A stretch of DNA of 64,000 nucleotides from Lamellibrachia satsuma (GCA_033239005.1 BSQZ01000072.1:1252501-1316500); one strand, 5' to 3'. Counted from the stretch's first letter, positions 1-12,690 are shown. The notes: generated by a model from the sequence alone, not told the origin. Program-made: numbers and translations.

Positions 1-1890
1 ATCATCTGATCGACTCAATAAATTAAGGGATCATTTCATAAAATAATTGGGTCTACCCAGTCCGTCACTTCATATAATTATGGGAAATCAAAACATATAA
101 GGATTCATAAAAAACACAAACTTAAGGGGCTATAAAACAAATTATGGGGTTACATCAAAAACATAACAGGTTATCTCAAATAAATGAAACAGATTTTTAA
201 AAATAAAGTAAGCAATCATTTTGAAAAATGTTAGGGTCATTTAACAAAACAACTAGCTCATTATCTGAAAATGTTAAGTGGGCTTTCAAAACTGTATGGA
301 GTCATATAAAACATGTAGTAATAGGGCCACCTAAAATCAGCATCTTATTTTACGTTTTCAGGTGATCGCTTTTTAATTTAAAGATACCCTTTAATTTTGG
401 GGATTACCTTTTAATTTCGTAATTTTTAAAAGTACCCCTTAATTTTTTATTTTGCTTAATTATCCCATAATTGGAAACAAAAGGCAACTTTTTGGGGTGG
501 CGCACCTACAAGAATGAATAGAAACTAACCGTTTGCAACTACAATCAACAACATCACCCCAGTGGTTTATTAGGAAAAGCTTGTTGAACAAACAGCAAGC
601 ATATTTCACGGGCTGTGCCATTGCTGTCGATAAACCTATGTAGCGAATTCCTGCTAATTTCTACAAATCTTCCGCACTTCTAACAGATGGCACTTGTTTT
701 TAATGAATATTTAAATTTGTTTAATGACTCCTTAACTTTTTTGAGAAAACCCCTTTATTTTATGAGATGACCACTTAATGTTTTGAGATGATCCCTTAAT
801 GTGTTGAGACAATCAGCCAATTCTTTTTAATCAACACGTCTATTTTTGAAAAGTACCAATAACCTTTTTGAGTAGACACCTTTTTCAGATGATCTTTTAA
901 TTTATTGAGACGATCAGTTATTTCTTAATGAACATTTAAATTTAGTGTAAAATAACACTTTAAGACCCTTTTTATGGGAAGACCCCTTAATGTGTTGAGA
1001 TGATCCCTGAATGCGTTGAGACGATAAGCCAGTTCTTTTTAATATACACTTCTATTTTTTTAAATTAATATTCAACTTGTTTGAGAAGACCCCTTTATTT
1101 TATTCGATGACCATTTAATATTTAAAAATTATCTTTTAATTTATTGAGACGATCAGCTAGTTCTCTTTTAATGAATATGTACGTTTTTCAAATGATCCTT
1201 TAGCTTTTTTAGAAGACCCATTTATTGTATGATTTGACCTTTTACTGTTTTAAGATGATCCCTTAGTTTATTGAGACGATCAGCTAGTTTGTTATAAATG
1301 ACTACTTGCATGTTTGGTGATCCCATAACTTTTTATAGTGACGACCAGCTTATTAATTGTATATAAATCACCCCTTACAGTTTTCTTTATGATATAATAC
1401 CATAGTACACTCTGTAATTTTTTTTTAATATTAAGTTTGCATTTTGATGACTCATTATATTTGTATTTTGGTATGACCCTTTATTCTATGATATGATGTC
1501 CTAATTTGTTGAGATGATCAATTAGTTGATTTTTTTAATGACCCCTTACATGTTTTAATGTTCCCTTCACTTTTTTGGAAGACCTCATAATTTTACGATG
1601 TGACACCTTAATTTGTTAGAGACGATTTGCTAGTTATTTTGTTTAAAGTATACCTTATATTTGAGATGAATGTTTATTTTTTTAAAGGACCCGTTCCTTT
1701 TCGTCTTCCCTGCTACCCTGCCTGATTCGATCCCATCGTTTGCCCACATCAATTATTATCATTGCCGTATGCTATCTAGGAGGATAAATAAACTGTAGAC
1801 CATATGTCATCCCTGAAAACAAGCCGCTGAATCGTTCTGGGAATCTTATTTTAAGCATACTTTAGTAAACGTCGAGTGTGTGTCAGCATG
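1..1890. repeat. AT-rich dispersed repeat, interior of a foldback-like element
   Basis: No gene is seen. Bases 1-480 carry reiterated motifs such as AATTAAGGGATCAT, and bases 700-1700 carry the reverse-complement forms (GATGATCCCTTAAT, GAGACGATCAGCTAGTT). The stretch therefore reads as inverted halves around a unique centre near 480-700. Bases 1-1490 recur at 62511-64000 and bases 1395-1890 recur near 42730-43190. It appears to be the left part of the element that ends near 2162. Confidence 0.6.
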
Positions 1891-2162
1891 GCTAGCCACG
1901 ATAAGGGTGAAAATGAGGATGTTGAGGAGGAGGATGAGGAGCAGGACGATGAGGCTGATGAGGATGATGTAGTTGTCATCATCATCACCGTAGTAATCAT
2001 CCTCATAATCATCATCACTAAGATAAACCCTTAATTATCTTCATCTTTCTCCTCCTATTCAGCATCATCATTACCATTAATCATCTTCTTCATCATCGTC
2101 ATCATAATCATCTTCATCGTTCTTATTACATTACCGGACGATTGTTGCATTACTGGTTGTAC
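1891..2162. repeat. GAT/ATC tract and right end of foldback-like element 1
   Basis: A purine-rich GAG/GAT run changes into CAT/ATC-rich sequence. It ends in TATTACATTACCGG followed by GCATTACTGGTTGTA, the same terminal motif seen at 4560-4590 and 43455-43487. The open frames here are simple-repeat artefacts. Confidence 0.5.
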
Positions 2163-4591
2163 CAGTCGACCGGTAATGTAATATATCGACCGGTAATGTA
2201 ATAATCGACCGGTAATGTAATAAATCAACCAGTAATGTAATAAAAATGACGATGATAATTATGATGATGACGATAATGATGATGTTAATAATGATGATGT
2301 AGAAGGTGATGATGAGGGTGATAAACGATTATGATGAAGATGACAATTAAGGGGCGATCTTTGTGACGATGGTAATGATGATTATGACGATGATGTTGAT
2401 GATGATAATGATTATGATGATGATGATAATGATAATAACGATGGTGATGATGAGGGTGATAAATGGTTATGATGATGAGAGGAAGAAGATTAAACAATCA
2501 AGCGGTCTTAGTGATGATGATGGAGATAATGATGACGAAGATGATAACAATGAGGGTGATCATTACTACGATTATGAGGACGAAGACAATGAAACCTTCA
2601 GCCTCGTCATCCTACTCTTCCTCCTCATCGTCATTGTCATCCTCGTGTTCACTTTTATAATGGCTAGCCATGCTGACACCCACTCGACGTTCACAAACGA
2701 ACGATTAACATAGACATCTCAGAACGAGTGAGCCGCATGTTTTCTGGGAGGACATATGGAATGCCGTTCATATCGTTCGGACCGAGTCAGACAGAGTGGT
2801 AAGGAAGAAGGGGGATCATTAAAAAGGGTCACCTCAACACATGAGAGAGGTAATCTACACTCAATTAAGGGATAATCTCAAACAATTATTTAAGGGATCA
2901 TTAAAAATGCTTAATACCTGATCATCATTTGTTTCAATTAAGCGGTCATATCAAACAAGCTAGGGGAAGTATCAAAATGCAATGTGATATTATATTAGAA
3001 ACTTAAGTTTAAACGCAAAAATAATAAAATAACGGACCAGCTGAAACAATTAAGGGGTTATCTCAAAAAATTAAAATGTTCATTTAAACGAGGGCACCCA
3101 CTTAATTTTTGAGTTGATCCCTTAATTTGTTGAGACGATCAGCTTGTTAACTTGTTAATTACTTTTTACATATTTTGTGATGATCCCTTAAATTTTTTAG
3201 AAGGCCCATTAATTTTATGAGATGTCCTCTTAATTTATTTAACTTTTTTCTAGACGACCACTTGACTTGATGAAATTACCCCATAATGTTTTGAGATGAT
3301 CAGCTAGTTTATTATTAAGTGACCCTTAATAAGACTTTTTTAAATTATCCTATCACTTGTTTTTGATAAAATCCCTTAATTTTATTCATATTTTAAAATA
3401 CTTTGGTAGCCCTTTAATAGTTTAGATGAACATTTTATTTGACTGAAATTACCCTTTACTTAATTTTTTGAGGTAACCCCTTAATTGTTTCAGCTGATGC
3501 TTTATGTTATGTGTTGAAGTGACCCTTTTTAATGATCCCCCTTCTTCCTTACCTCTCTGTCTGACTCGGTCCGAACGATATGAACGGCATTCCATATGTC
3601 CTCCCAGAAAACATGTCTGACTCGGTCCGATTGTTTGCCAACATGTAGTTACTGCCGTGCGTTACCTGGGAGGTTATATGAACAGCATTCCATATGTGCT
3701 CCCAGAAAACATGTCTGACTCGGTCCGATTGTTTGCCAACATGTAGTTACTGCCGTGTGTTACCTGGGAGGTCATATGAACAGCATTCCATATGTCCTCC
3801 CAGAAAACATGTCTGACTCGGTCCGATTGTTTGCCAACATGTAGTTACTGCCGTGCGTTACCTGGGAGGTCATATGAACAGCATTCCATATGTCCTCCCA
3901 GAAAACATGCGGCTCACTCGTTCTGAGATTTTTTATGTTAATCGTATGTTTGTGAACATCGAGTGGGTGTCTGCATTGCTAGCTATTATAAAAGTGAACA
4001 CGAGGAAGATGATGACGATGAGGAGGAAGAGTAGGATGATGAGGCTGAAGGTGTCATTGTCTTCGTCCTCATAATCGTAATAATGATTACCCTCATCATC
4101 ACCATCGTTATCATCATTATCATCATCATCATTATCATCATCGCCATAATCATCACCATCATCATCATTAATACCACTTAATTGTCTTTCATTTCTTCCT
4201 CATCATCATAACCATTTATCACCCTCATCATCACAAACGTTATCATCATCATCATCATCATCATTATCATCATCATCGTCATAATCACCATCAACATTAT
4301 CATCGTCACTAAGATGACCCCTTAATCGTCATCATCACAATCATCGTTTATCACCCTCATAATCATATTCTACATCATCATTATTAACATCATCATCATC
4401 ACCATCTTAATGATTATCATCATCATTTGTATTACATTACTGGTAGATTTATTAAATTACCAGTCGATTATTACATTACCGGTCGATTTATTACATTACC
4501 GGTCGATTATTACATTACCGGTCGATTATGACATTACTGGTCGATTATTACATTACCGGTCGATTATTACATTGCTGGTTGTAACAATCGA
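2163..4591. mobile_element. Foldback-like element 2 with long inverted arms
   Basis: The left arm (about 2163-2850) and right arm (about 3515-4591) are inverted copies. Each holds, from the outside in, a tandem run of the unit CGACCGGTAATGTAATAA, GAT/ATC trinucleotide tracts, and a block containing GGCTAGCCATGCTGACACCC and GAGTGAGCCGCATGTTTTCT. The loop (2850-3515) is the AT-rich AATTAAGGG family. Long inverted arms built of short tandem repeats with no transposase resemble Foldback-type elements; that class assignment is inference. Confidence 0.5.
3570..3905 (+). repeat. 98-bp tandem repeat, about 3 units
   Basis: The phrase ACATGTCTGACTCGGTCCGA recurs at 3611, 3709 and 3807, giving a 98-bp period. 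It lies in the right arm of the foldback element. The matching left arm (2738-2850) has only one unit, so the array expanded on one side. Confidence 0.75.
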
Positions 4592-5170
4592 GTGTTTATA
4601 GGACTATATATTGTTTGGCAATTTGGATATGGTCGAGGGTCTACAGGACTATATATCTTCAGCTTTTGCCCAAACGCAAATGTAGACCAACGTACGTACG
4701 AATTTAGTAGATCGTAAAATAGTCATGTAATTATTCAGCATGGTTAGAATGTGATTCTTTGTATTTGAGAGCGTCTCAAATTGCGAAGATAACACGTTTG
4801 GTCCCTGGAACAGATCTTATCATCGTGACCCATATCCACACGCATACGAATAGTGTTTGTGGGCTTAATGTCATCGGGTGGACTTGGATATGGAGAGGAT
4901 AAAGGCGTGTGTCATAACGTCGTCACGTTAAGGCCCCAGTACAGTGTAGTTTTGAGGAAAATATCGCGATGACATGACCTTTTCGTTAGCAGTAGCTTTC
5001 AGATGTATGTCAATTTGTGGAGGTCATTCACCTCCAGAGTACACTTACGCTATGCCAAACTGTCCACCATGGGCGCTACTAACCATTTCAGCACTGCCAC
5101 AACCTACATTTCATGTGGTATTCTGCATTTTTTTTATTTCATTTGGCACATTCCTATTTGATTCGAGAAT
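4592..5170. repeat. Dispersed repeat family B copy
   Basis: It contains CATTTGAGAGCGTCTCAAAT-like sequence, 'aaggcgtgt(g/t)tcataacgtcgtcacg' and 'ggccccagtacagtgtagttttgagg'. All recur at 18760-19200, 40240-40900, 52916-53340 and partly at 62283-62460. No coding potential is evident. The right edge stops abruptly at the 20-bp minisatellite. Confidence 0.6.
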
Positions 5171-5495
5171 CTCTCAGTTGCTCACTGGTAGTGGTAGATG
5201 CTCACTCGTAGTGGTAGATGCTCAATGGTAGTGGTAGATGCTCAATGGTAGTGGTATATATTCACTGGGAGAGGTAGATATTCTGAACTGGTAGAGGTAG
5301 ATGCTCACTCGAAGTGGTAGATGCTCACTCGAAGTGGTAGATGCTCACACGTAGTGGTAGATGCTCATTTGAAGTAGTAGATACTCACGGGTAAATTTAG
5401 ATGCTCACTCGAAGTGATAGATGCTCATTCGAAGTGGTAGATACTCACTAGTAGAGGTAGATGCACACACAAAGTGGTAGATACTCACCGAAAGT
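5171..5495 (+). repeat. 20-bp minisatellite derived from a gypsy integrase
   Basis: About 16 units of the 20-bp type TCGTAGTGGTAGATGCTCAC, with variants carrying TCGAAGTGG or TGGTAGTGG. The same unit is found inside gypsy integrase sequence at 25437-25968 and 27437-27545, where its origin is visible. Here the array joins a family B repeat on the left to the gypsy leader on the right. Confidence 0.85.
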
Positions 5496-6062
5496 AGAGT
5501 CGCGGGTTTGGTCGACGCAACAGTTGTTGAACCGGTTAACCGATTAAATCGGGGTAATTTATTCGATACAATGAGAATCGATAAACTGTTATAAGTACTT
5601 TTGAAATAGCAGGTAGAAGAGCTTATGGGCTTATAAACATTTGAATATTGTTGTTTCCCCTTTTTTGTATATTGGAGTCAGACCTGGAGTCAATTACATT
5701 ATATCAATTCCAATCAAAATATGTATACTTATGCATAAATAATAAACGGCAAGATATAACATCTAGCTTAGAACAAGATTATTTAAAAATTCTGCATGTC
5801 ATGGTACTTAATCAGGTCCAGGGCTTACATACCCGCTTAACGACATCGACGTAAACAATAATTACTTCCACCGTCTCCAGTGAGCTATAAGAAGTTCACA
5901 AACATAGAGATTAAATTTGACTAGTGCAAAATTCACCGCTTTTTATTTTCAACAAATGAACACTGAAGAAATAGACTACGCTTGACTGCTTCTGTACACC
6001 ATTAAAAGCAATGTCACCAGGTTGCCATAACGTACTGGCATGGTAGCATCGGGGAGCATATG
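5496..6062 (+). mobile_element. Ty3/gypsy-like leader remnant (family C)
   Basis: It opens with the 3' part of a short frame (…GLVDATVVEPV…) also found at 19401, 26697 and 27667, and continues with sequence shared with 19530-20120, 26830-27195 and 45186-45545. It lies directly after the integrase-derived array, which links it to the same retroelement. No gag or pol domain can be read, so the assignment rests on linkage. Confidence 0.45.
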
Positions 6063-6540
6063 AATTCCAACACTAGAATACATGGTCACTACATTTTAAA
6101 TACACAACTAGAATACATATTCAATGTAATACATAGTCACTGTACCCAAAGCCGCAGCTAGAACATATAGTCACTGTACCAACGGTACACTGCTAGAATA
6201 CATAGTCACTGTACCCACATCCACAGCTAGAATACATGGTCACTACACCTTAAATACACAAATAGAATACATAGTCACTGTACCCACAGCCACAGCTAGA
6301 ATACATAGCCACTGTACCCACTGTACACTGCTAGAATACATAGTAACTGCACCCCTCTTAATTGTATATCTCAATGTACCCTTAAATGTAATCTGAACTG
6401 TAATTCTCACAATAATCCTAATTGTAATTCTCACAATACTCCTAACTGTACCCATTACCTAGCAGTGGTCATGTAGCAGTGGTCAAAGTTCTTTTTAAGG
6501 AGTGGTCATCTAGTCAGTGGGGTCAAAAATCAGTAGCATA

Positions 6541-6542
<2 letters not shown>

Positions 6543-6631
<89 letters not shown>

Positions 6632-6657
6632 ATTTAAAATGTATATATACACACACA

Positions 6658-6714
<57 letters not shown>

Positions 6715-6720
6715 ACACAC
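6543..6720. repeat. (TA)n and (CA)n compound microsatellite
   Basis: A TA run at 6545-6638 is followed by a TG/CA run to about 6720, with a short unique spacer. The Ile-Tyr and Thr-His reading frames it produces are not genes. Confidence 0.95.
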
Positions 6721-7059
6721 ATCATGATGCAATCGAGACCACCACCTCCACTACCACCACCACAAACACTACCACCACCATAGTTATTACACTCCCAGTA
6801 CACAGTCAGAACACATGGGCACTACAGCACTCAGCTATAAGACATAATCACTGCACCCTCAGTATACACCTAGAATACATAGTCAGTACACTTTCAGTAC
6901 ACAGCTAGCACACAAAATAGTCACTGTATCTTCAGCTAATACATAATCACAACAACTCCAGTGTACAGTTAGAATATATAGTTACTGTTAGAATACATGG
7001 CCAGTGCACCTTAAGTGCACATCTAGAATACATAGTCACTACACCCGCAGTACACAGCG

Positions 7060-7142
7060 CGGAGCATGGATAATTGAGGTTATGCGAAGATCTGCGCGAC
7101 AAACGGTGGCGCCACAACGAGGAGCCTGGATAATTGAAGTTA
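7060..7142 (+). repeat. 60-bp repeat fragment
   Basis: About 1.3 units of the type GGCGCCACA plus GGAGCCTGGATAAT. The fuller array lies at 29940-30118 and another fragment at 46275-46372. Confidence 0.7.
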
Positions 7143-7211
7143 ATCACTCAAGTGCATATGCATGTAATAAAACAAATTAATAAAAATATTTTTATTTGAT
7201 ATATTTTTTAT

Positions 7212-7216
<5 letters not shown>

Positions 7217-7307
<91 letters not shown>
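7217..7307. repeat. (AC)n microsatellite
   Basis: About 45 uninterrupted AC units followed by CATCATGATGCAATGGTGAC and a CCA-triplet tract. The homologous tract at 46447-46582 is about 68 units long. Confidence 0.97.
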
Positions 7308-7308
<1 letters not shown>

Positions 7309-8468
7309 CATGATGCAATGGTGACCACCACCTCCACTACCACCACCACCAACACCAACACCACCGTAGTTATTACACTCCCCAGTACACAGTCAGAACA
7401 CAATATGTAGTCACTGTACCCAGAACCACAATACATAGTCACTGTACCCACGGTACAACGCAAGAATAAAAAAGCAACTGAACTCCCTCTTAATTGTATA
7501 TATACTGTACACTTAAATGTAACCCGAACTGTAATTTTCAGAATACTCCTAACAGTAGTTCTCACAATACTCCTCTCTGTACCCATCATCTAACATTGGT
7601 CACCTAACAGGCGCCAAAGTTCTTTTAAAAGGGTGGTCATCTAGTCAGCGGTGTCAAAAAATCAGTAGCATAGACATATATATACCTCGTGACGCAACCG
7701 TGACCACCACCACCACCACTACCACCATCACCACCACCACAACCACCACCACCATCACAACCACCATAGTTACATCACTCCAACTACACATTCAAAATAC
7801 ATGGTCACAACACCCTCAGTACAAATCTAGAATACAAAATAATCTGTACTTTTTGCACACAGCTATAAGACGTGGTCACTGCACCCTCAGTATATATCTA
7901 GAATACATAGTCACTGCACTCTCAGTACACAACAAGAATACAAAATAGTCACTGTATCTCCAGATCGTAGCTATAATACATAGTCACTACAACTCCAGTA
8001 TACAGTTAGAATACATTACTGCTAGAACACATGACCACTTCATCCTCAGTGCACATATATAGTACATAGTCACTACATCCTCAGTACACAGCTATAATAC
8101 AAAATAGTAACTGTATCCCCAGTCCACAGCTATAATACATAGTTACTACTACTCCAGTACACAGAATACACATTCACTGCACTCCCAGCAGACAGTTAGA
8201 ATGCATGGTCACTGCAACCTCAGTATACATCTAGAATACATAGTTACTACACTCCCAGTACACAGCTAGAATGCAAAAAATAGACACTGCATCTCCAGTA
8301 CATAGCTATAATACATAGTCACTACAACTCCTGTACACAGTTAGAATACATAGTGACTGCATTCCCAACCAACAGCTAAAATACATAGTAATTACACCCT
8401 CAGTACACATCTACAATACATAGTCACTATGCTCTCAGTACACTGCTAGAATACAAAATAGTTAGGGT

Positions 8469-8612
8469 TATGATGTCAATGTATAATAAAATACATAGGC
8501 AATACACGAGGTAATACACCTTTTCCGCCTAATAAAAATGTCCTGGTAATACCGCGCACTTTCCCTCTGCGTCACCTGGCGGCTGTTTATTATATTATAC
8601 ATTGACATCATA
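8469..8612. mobile_element. 144-bp MITE-like element at the palindrome centre
   Basis: It is bounded by perfect 20-bp inverted repeats: TATGATGTCAATGTATAATA at 8469-8488 and its exact complement at 8593-8612. The inside is GC-richer and holds 'cacctggcggctgt'. A third copy of the right terminus lies at 8732-8751 after another 'cacctggcggctgt', so the right part is tandemly duplicated. No coding capacity. Confidence 0.6.
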
Positions 8613-8820
8613 GCCCTATCCCCAAACTAACCCTAACTTAAAACCCAAACCCTAACCCTCGCTGTGTACGTGGGGTGGAGTGACTATGCATTCTGTCGCG
8701 CGCTCCCCTGCGCCACCTGGCGGCTGTGTATTATTATACATTGACATCATAAACCTAACCCCTAACTAATCCTAACCCTAACCTTAAACCCAAACCCTAA
8801 CCCTCATTGTTTATTTGGGG
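8613..8820. repeat. Degenerate CCCTAA telomere-like spacer
   Basis: Interspersed CCCTAACCCT and AAACCCAAACCCTAACCCTC runs flank the second MITE terminus, forming the centre of the inverted repeat. They are short and degenerate. Confidence 0.6.
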
Positions 8821-11690
8821 TGCAATGACTATGCATTCTAACTGTGTAATTGGGATGCAGTGACTATGTAATCTAGCTGTGTACTGGGGATACAATGACT
8901 ATTTTGTATTCTAGCTGTGTACTGAGGGTGCACTGGCCATGCATTTTAGCAGTAATTATGTATTCTAACTGTGTACTGGAGTTGTAGTGACTATGTATTA
9001 TAGCTGTGTGCTAGATATACATACTATTTTGTATTCTAGGTATGTACAGAGGGTGTAGTGACTATGTATTCCAGTTATATACTGAGGATGCAGTGATCGT
9101 GTATTCGAGCTGTGTGCTGGATGAGCAGTAACTATATATTCTAATTGTGTACTGGAATTATAGTAACTGTGTAGTATAGATGTGTACTTGGGATACAGTG
9201 ATTCTTTTGTGTTCTAGCTGTGTGTTGAGAGTGTTATGATTATGTATTCTAGACGTGTACTGAAGGTGTAGTAACCATGTTTTCTAGCTGTGTGTTGAGA
9301 GTGTAGTGATTATGTATTCTAACTGTGTACTGAAGGTGTAGTAACCATGTATTCTAGCTGTGTGTTGAGAGTGTAGTGATTATGTATTCTAGATGTGTAC
9401 TGAAGGTGTAGTAACCATGTTTTCTAGCTGTGTGTTGAGAGTGTAGTGATTATGTATTCTAGATGTGTACTGAAGGTGTAGTAACCATGTATTCTAGCTG
9501 TGTGCTGAGAGAGTAGTGATTATGTATCCTAGATGTGTACTGAAGGTGTAGTAACCATGTATTCTAGCTGTGTGTTGAGAGTGTAGTGATTATGTATCCT
9601 AGATGTGTACTGAAGGTGCAGTAACCATGTATTCTAGCTGTGTGTTGAGAGTGTAGTGATTATGTATTCTAGATGTGTACTGAAGGTGCAGTAACCATGC
9701 ATTCTAGCTGTGTGTTGAGAGTGTAGTGATTATGTATTCTAGATGTGTACTGAAGGTGTAGTAACCATGTATTCTAGCTGTGTGTTGAGAGTGTAGTGGT
9801 TATGTATTCTAGATGTGTACTGAAGGTGTAGTAACCATGTATTCTAGCTGTGTGTTGAGAGTGTAGTGATTATGTATTCTAGATGTGTACTGAAGGTGTA
9901 GTAACCATGTGTTCTAGTTGTGTGTTGAGAGTGTAGTGATTATGTTTTCTAGATGTGTACTGAAGGTGTAGTAACCATGTGTTCTAGTTGTGTGTTGAGA
10001 GTGTAGTGATTATGTATTCTAGATGTGTACTGAAGGTGTAGTAACCATGTGTTCTAGTTGTGTGTTGAGAGTGTAGTGATTATGTTTTCTAGATGTGTAC
10101 TGAAGGTGTAGTAACCATGTGTTCTAGTTGTGTGTTGAGAGTGTAGTGATTATGTATTCTAGATGTGTACTGAAGGTGCAGTATCCATGTGTTCTAGCTG
10201 TGTGTTGAGAATGTAGTAATTATGTATTCTAGATGTGTACTGAAGGTGTAGTAACCATGTATTTAGCTGTGTGTTGAGAATGTAGTAATTATGTATTCTA
10301 GATGTGTACTGAAGGTGTAGTAACCATGTGTTCTAGATGTGTGTTGAGAGTGTAGTGATTATGTATACTAGATGTGTACTGAAGGTGTAGTAACCATGTA
10401 TTCTATATGTGTGTTGAGAGTGTAGTGATTATGTATTCTAGATGTGTTCTGAAGGTGTAGTAACCATGTATTGTATCTGTGTGTTGAGAGTGTAGTGATT
10501 ATGTTTTCTAGATGTGTACTGAAGGTGTAGTAACCATGTTGTGTAGCTGTGTGTTGGAAGTGCAGTAACTGTGTATTCTAATTGTGTACTGGAGTTTTAG
10601 TGACTATGTATTATAGCTACGTACTGCAGATACAGTGACAATTTTTTATTCTAGCTGTGTACTGAGAGTGTAATGGCTATGCATTCTAGATGTATACTGA
10701 AAGTGTAGTAACCATGTATTCTATTCTAGCTGTGTGTTGAGAGTGTAGTGATTATGTATTCTAGATGTATACTGAAGGTGTAGTAACCATGTATTCTAGC
10801 TGTGTGTTGAGAGTGTAGTGGTTATGTATTCTACATGTGTACTGAAGGTGTAGTAACCATGTAGTGTAGCTGTGTGTTGGAAGTGCAGTAACTGTGTATT
10901 CTAATTGTGCACTGGAGTTTTAGTGACTATGTAATATAGCTACGTACTGCAGATACAGTGACAATTTTGTATTCTAGCTGTGTACTGAGAGTGTAATGAC
11001 TATGTATTCTAGGTGTATACTGAGGGTTCAGTTACTATGTCTTATAGCTGTATGCTGGAGATACAGACTCTTTTGTATTGTAGCTCTGTATTGAGGCTGT
11101 ATTGACTATGCATTCTAGATGTGTACTGAGGGTGTAGTGACCACGTATTCTGACTCTGTACTGGGAGTGTGGTAACTATGGTGGTGGTGGTGGCGGCGGT
11201 GGCGGTGATGGCGGTGGTGGTGGTGGTGGTGGTGGTGGTGGTGGTGGTGGTGGTGGTGGTGGTTGTGGTGGTGGTGGTGTTGGTCACGGTTGCATCATGA
11301 AGTATATATATGTCTATGCTACTGATTTTTTACCCCGTTGACTAAATGACCACCCCTTGGGTACAGTGACTAAGTATTCTAGCTGTGGCTGTTGGTACAA
11401 TGACTATGTATTCTAGCTGTGGTTGTGAGTACAGTGACTATGTATTCTAGCAGTGCACCGTGGGTACAATGACTATGTATTATATTTGTGGCTTTGGATA
11501 CAGTGACTATGTATTCTAGTTTTTTATTTAAAGTGTAGTGACCATGTATTGTAGCTGTGTACTGAGCTCTGTACTGAGAATGTAGCGACTATGTATTCTA
11601 GTTGTGTACTGAGGGTATAGTGGCCATGTATTCTAGCAGTAACTATGTATTCTAATTGTGTACTGCAGTTTTAGTGACTATGTGCAAAGC
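8821..11690. repeat. Right arm of giant inverted repeat
   Basis: It carries the reverse complement of the left-arm units (GTGTACTGAGGGTGCAGTGA, 'ctatgtattctagc'). It includes a GGT-triplet tract at 11178-11280, TTGGTCACGGTTGCATCATG and TCTATGCTACTGATTTTTTA, which mirror the CCA tract and the 'cagtagcatagac' block of the left arm. No gene is seen. Confidence 0.8.
9222..10560 (+). repeat. 70-bp higher-order tandem array, about 19 units
   Basis: Within the right arm the two alternating 35-bp subunits (TGTGTTGAGAGTGTAGTGAT… and TGTGTACTGAAGGTGTAGTA…) have become a regular 70-bp unit; TGTGTTGAGA recurs at 9361, 9431 and so on. This homogenised part has no equally regular partner in the left arm, so it expanded after the inverted repeat formed. 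Confidence 0.9.
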
Positions 11691-12312
11691 AGGGTGGAGA
11701 CAGTGTCAGAAAATAAATGTATGCTGAGATGGGGGTATAGGAAAGCAGGCTGGAGACAGAGTCATAAAGTATACAAATGTATGCTTAGATGGTGAGAAAC
11801 AGCAAGGCAGGCTGGAGACAGAGTCATAAATTATAGGAATGTATGCTGAGAGGGTGAGAAACAGTAAGGCAGGCTGGAGACAATGTCATAAATACATAAA
11901 TATATGCTGAGACGGTGAGAAATAGCAAGGCAGTGTGGAGACAGTGACATAAAATAAATAAATATATGCTGGGACGATGAGAAACAAAAAGGCAGATTGG
12001 AGGCAAAGTCATAAAGTACAGAAATGTATGCTGAGATGGTGAGAAACAATCAGGCAGGCTGAAGACAGTGTCATCAAATAAATAAATGTATGCTGAGATG
12101 GGGGGACTTGGAAGGCAGGCTGGAGGCGATGTCATAAAGTATACAAATGCATGCTTAGATGGTGGGAAACAGCAAGGCAGGTTGGAGGCAGAGTCATACA
12201 ATGCAGAAATGTATGCTGAGACGGTGAGAAATAGCAAGGCAGGTTGGACACGGTGTCATAAAGTATAGAAATGTGTGCTGAAACAGTGAGAAAGAGCAAG
12301 GCAGGCTGGAGG
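11691..12312 (+). repeat. About 62-bp minisatellite, about 10 units
   Basis: Units carry GGCAGGCTGGAGACAGAGTC, 'ataaa' and 'aatgtatgctgaga'. A shorter copy lies at 49305-49762. Frames across it are repeat artefacts. Confidence 0.85.
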
Positions 12313-12600
12313 CATCAATCACGTTGTTGCGACCCGCCACTAACATGGCTGCCTACCGACGCTGTCTCCACTCGAACGTGTCTCGACATGTCCACGTAGA
12401 ACGGTTGACTCCTAACCGTCAGTTATTTTTAATAGTGCCGTCATTGCATTATCATTTAAAATGAGCAATATTATCAGTACTTTCACTTTATTGTAGTATA
12501 TATTCACTTACCTTTTAGACTTAGCGTCATTGATAGGTTGCTTTTTAATGTTATGCTAATAAAGACATGATGAATATATATAATTATATTCTGTACATGT
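12313..12600. other. No recognisable feature
   Basis: Mixed-composition sequence in which I see no frame, repeat or RNA signature. It is absent from the sister block, where the minisatellite joins directly to 'gccctgtatc' at 49762. Confidence 0.5.
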
Positions 12601-12690
12601 ATATGTGTTTCTGTTCTGATAAAGTACTCGCAAGAAATAAACATAAACAGACAGTACACACTGAGCCACTTTATCAGAACAAAAACATAT
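12601..12690. mobile_element. Small MITE-like inverted repeat
   Basis: The left end (12601-12625, containing GTTCTGATAAAGT) and right end (12668-12690, containing ACTTTATCAGAAC) are imperfect inverted repeats around a 42-bp centre. No target duplication was confirmed. Confidence 0.45.

Larger units (their letters stand above)
6063..8468. repeat. Left arm of giant inverted repeat, about 35-bp units
   Basis: It is made of degenerate units of the type CTAGAATACATAGTCACTGC plus 'accctcagtacacag'. It is broken by TA/CA tracts, by CCA-triplet tracts at 6740-6782, 7325-7367 and 7700-7770, and by the phrase TCAGTAGCATAGACATATAT. The reverse complement of this pattern fills 8820-11690. A diverged copy lies at 45546-48085. 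Confidence 0.8.

Noticed and set aside
2285..2713. Met/Asp- or His-rich frames
   Set aside because: They come from GAT/ATC trinucleotide tracts of foldback-like elements.
11042..11287. Poly-Thr frame
   Set aside because: It comes from a GGT/ACC triplet tract within an inverted repeat; also at 7700 and 47537.
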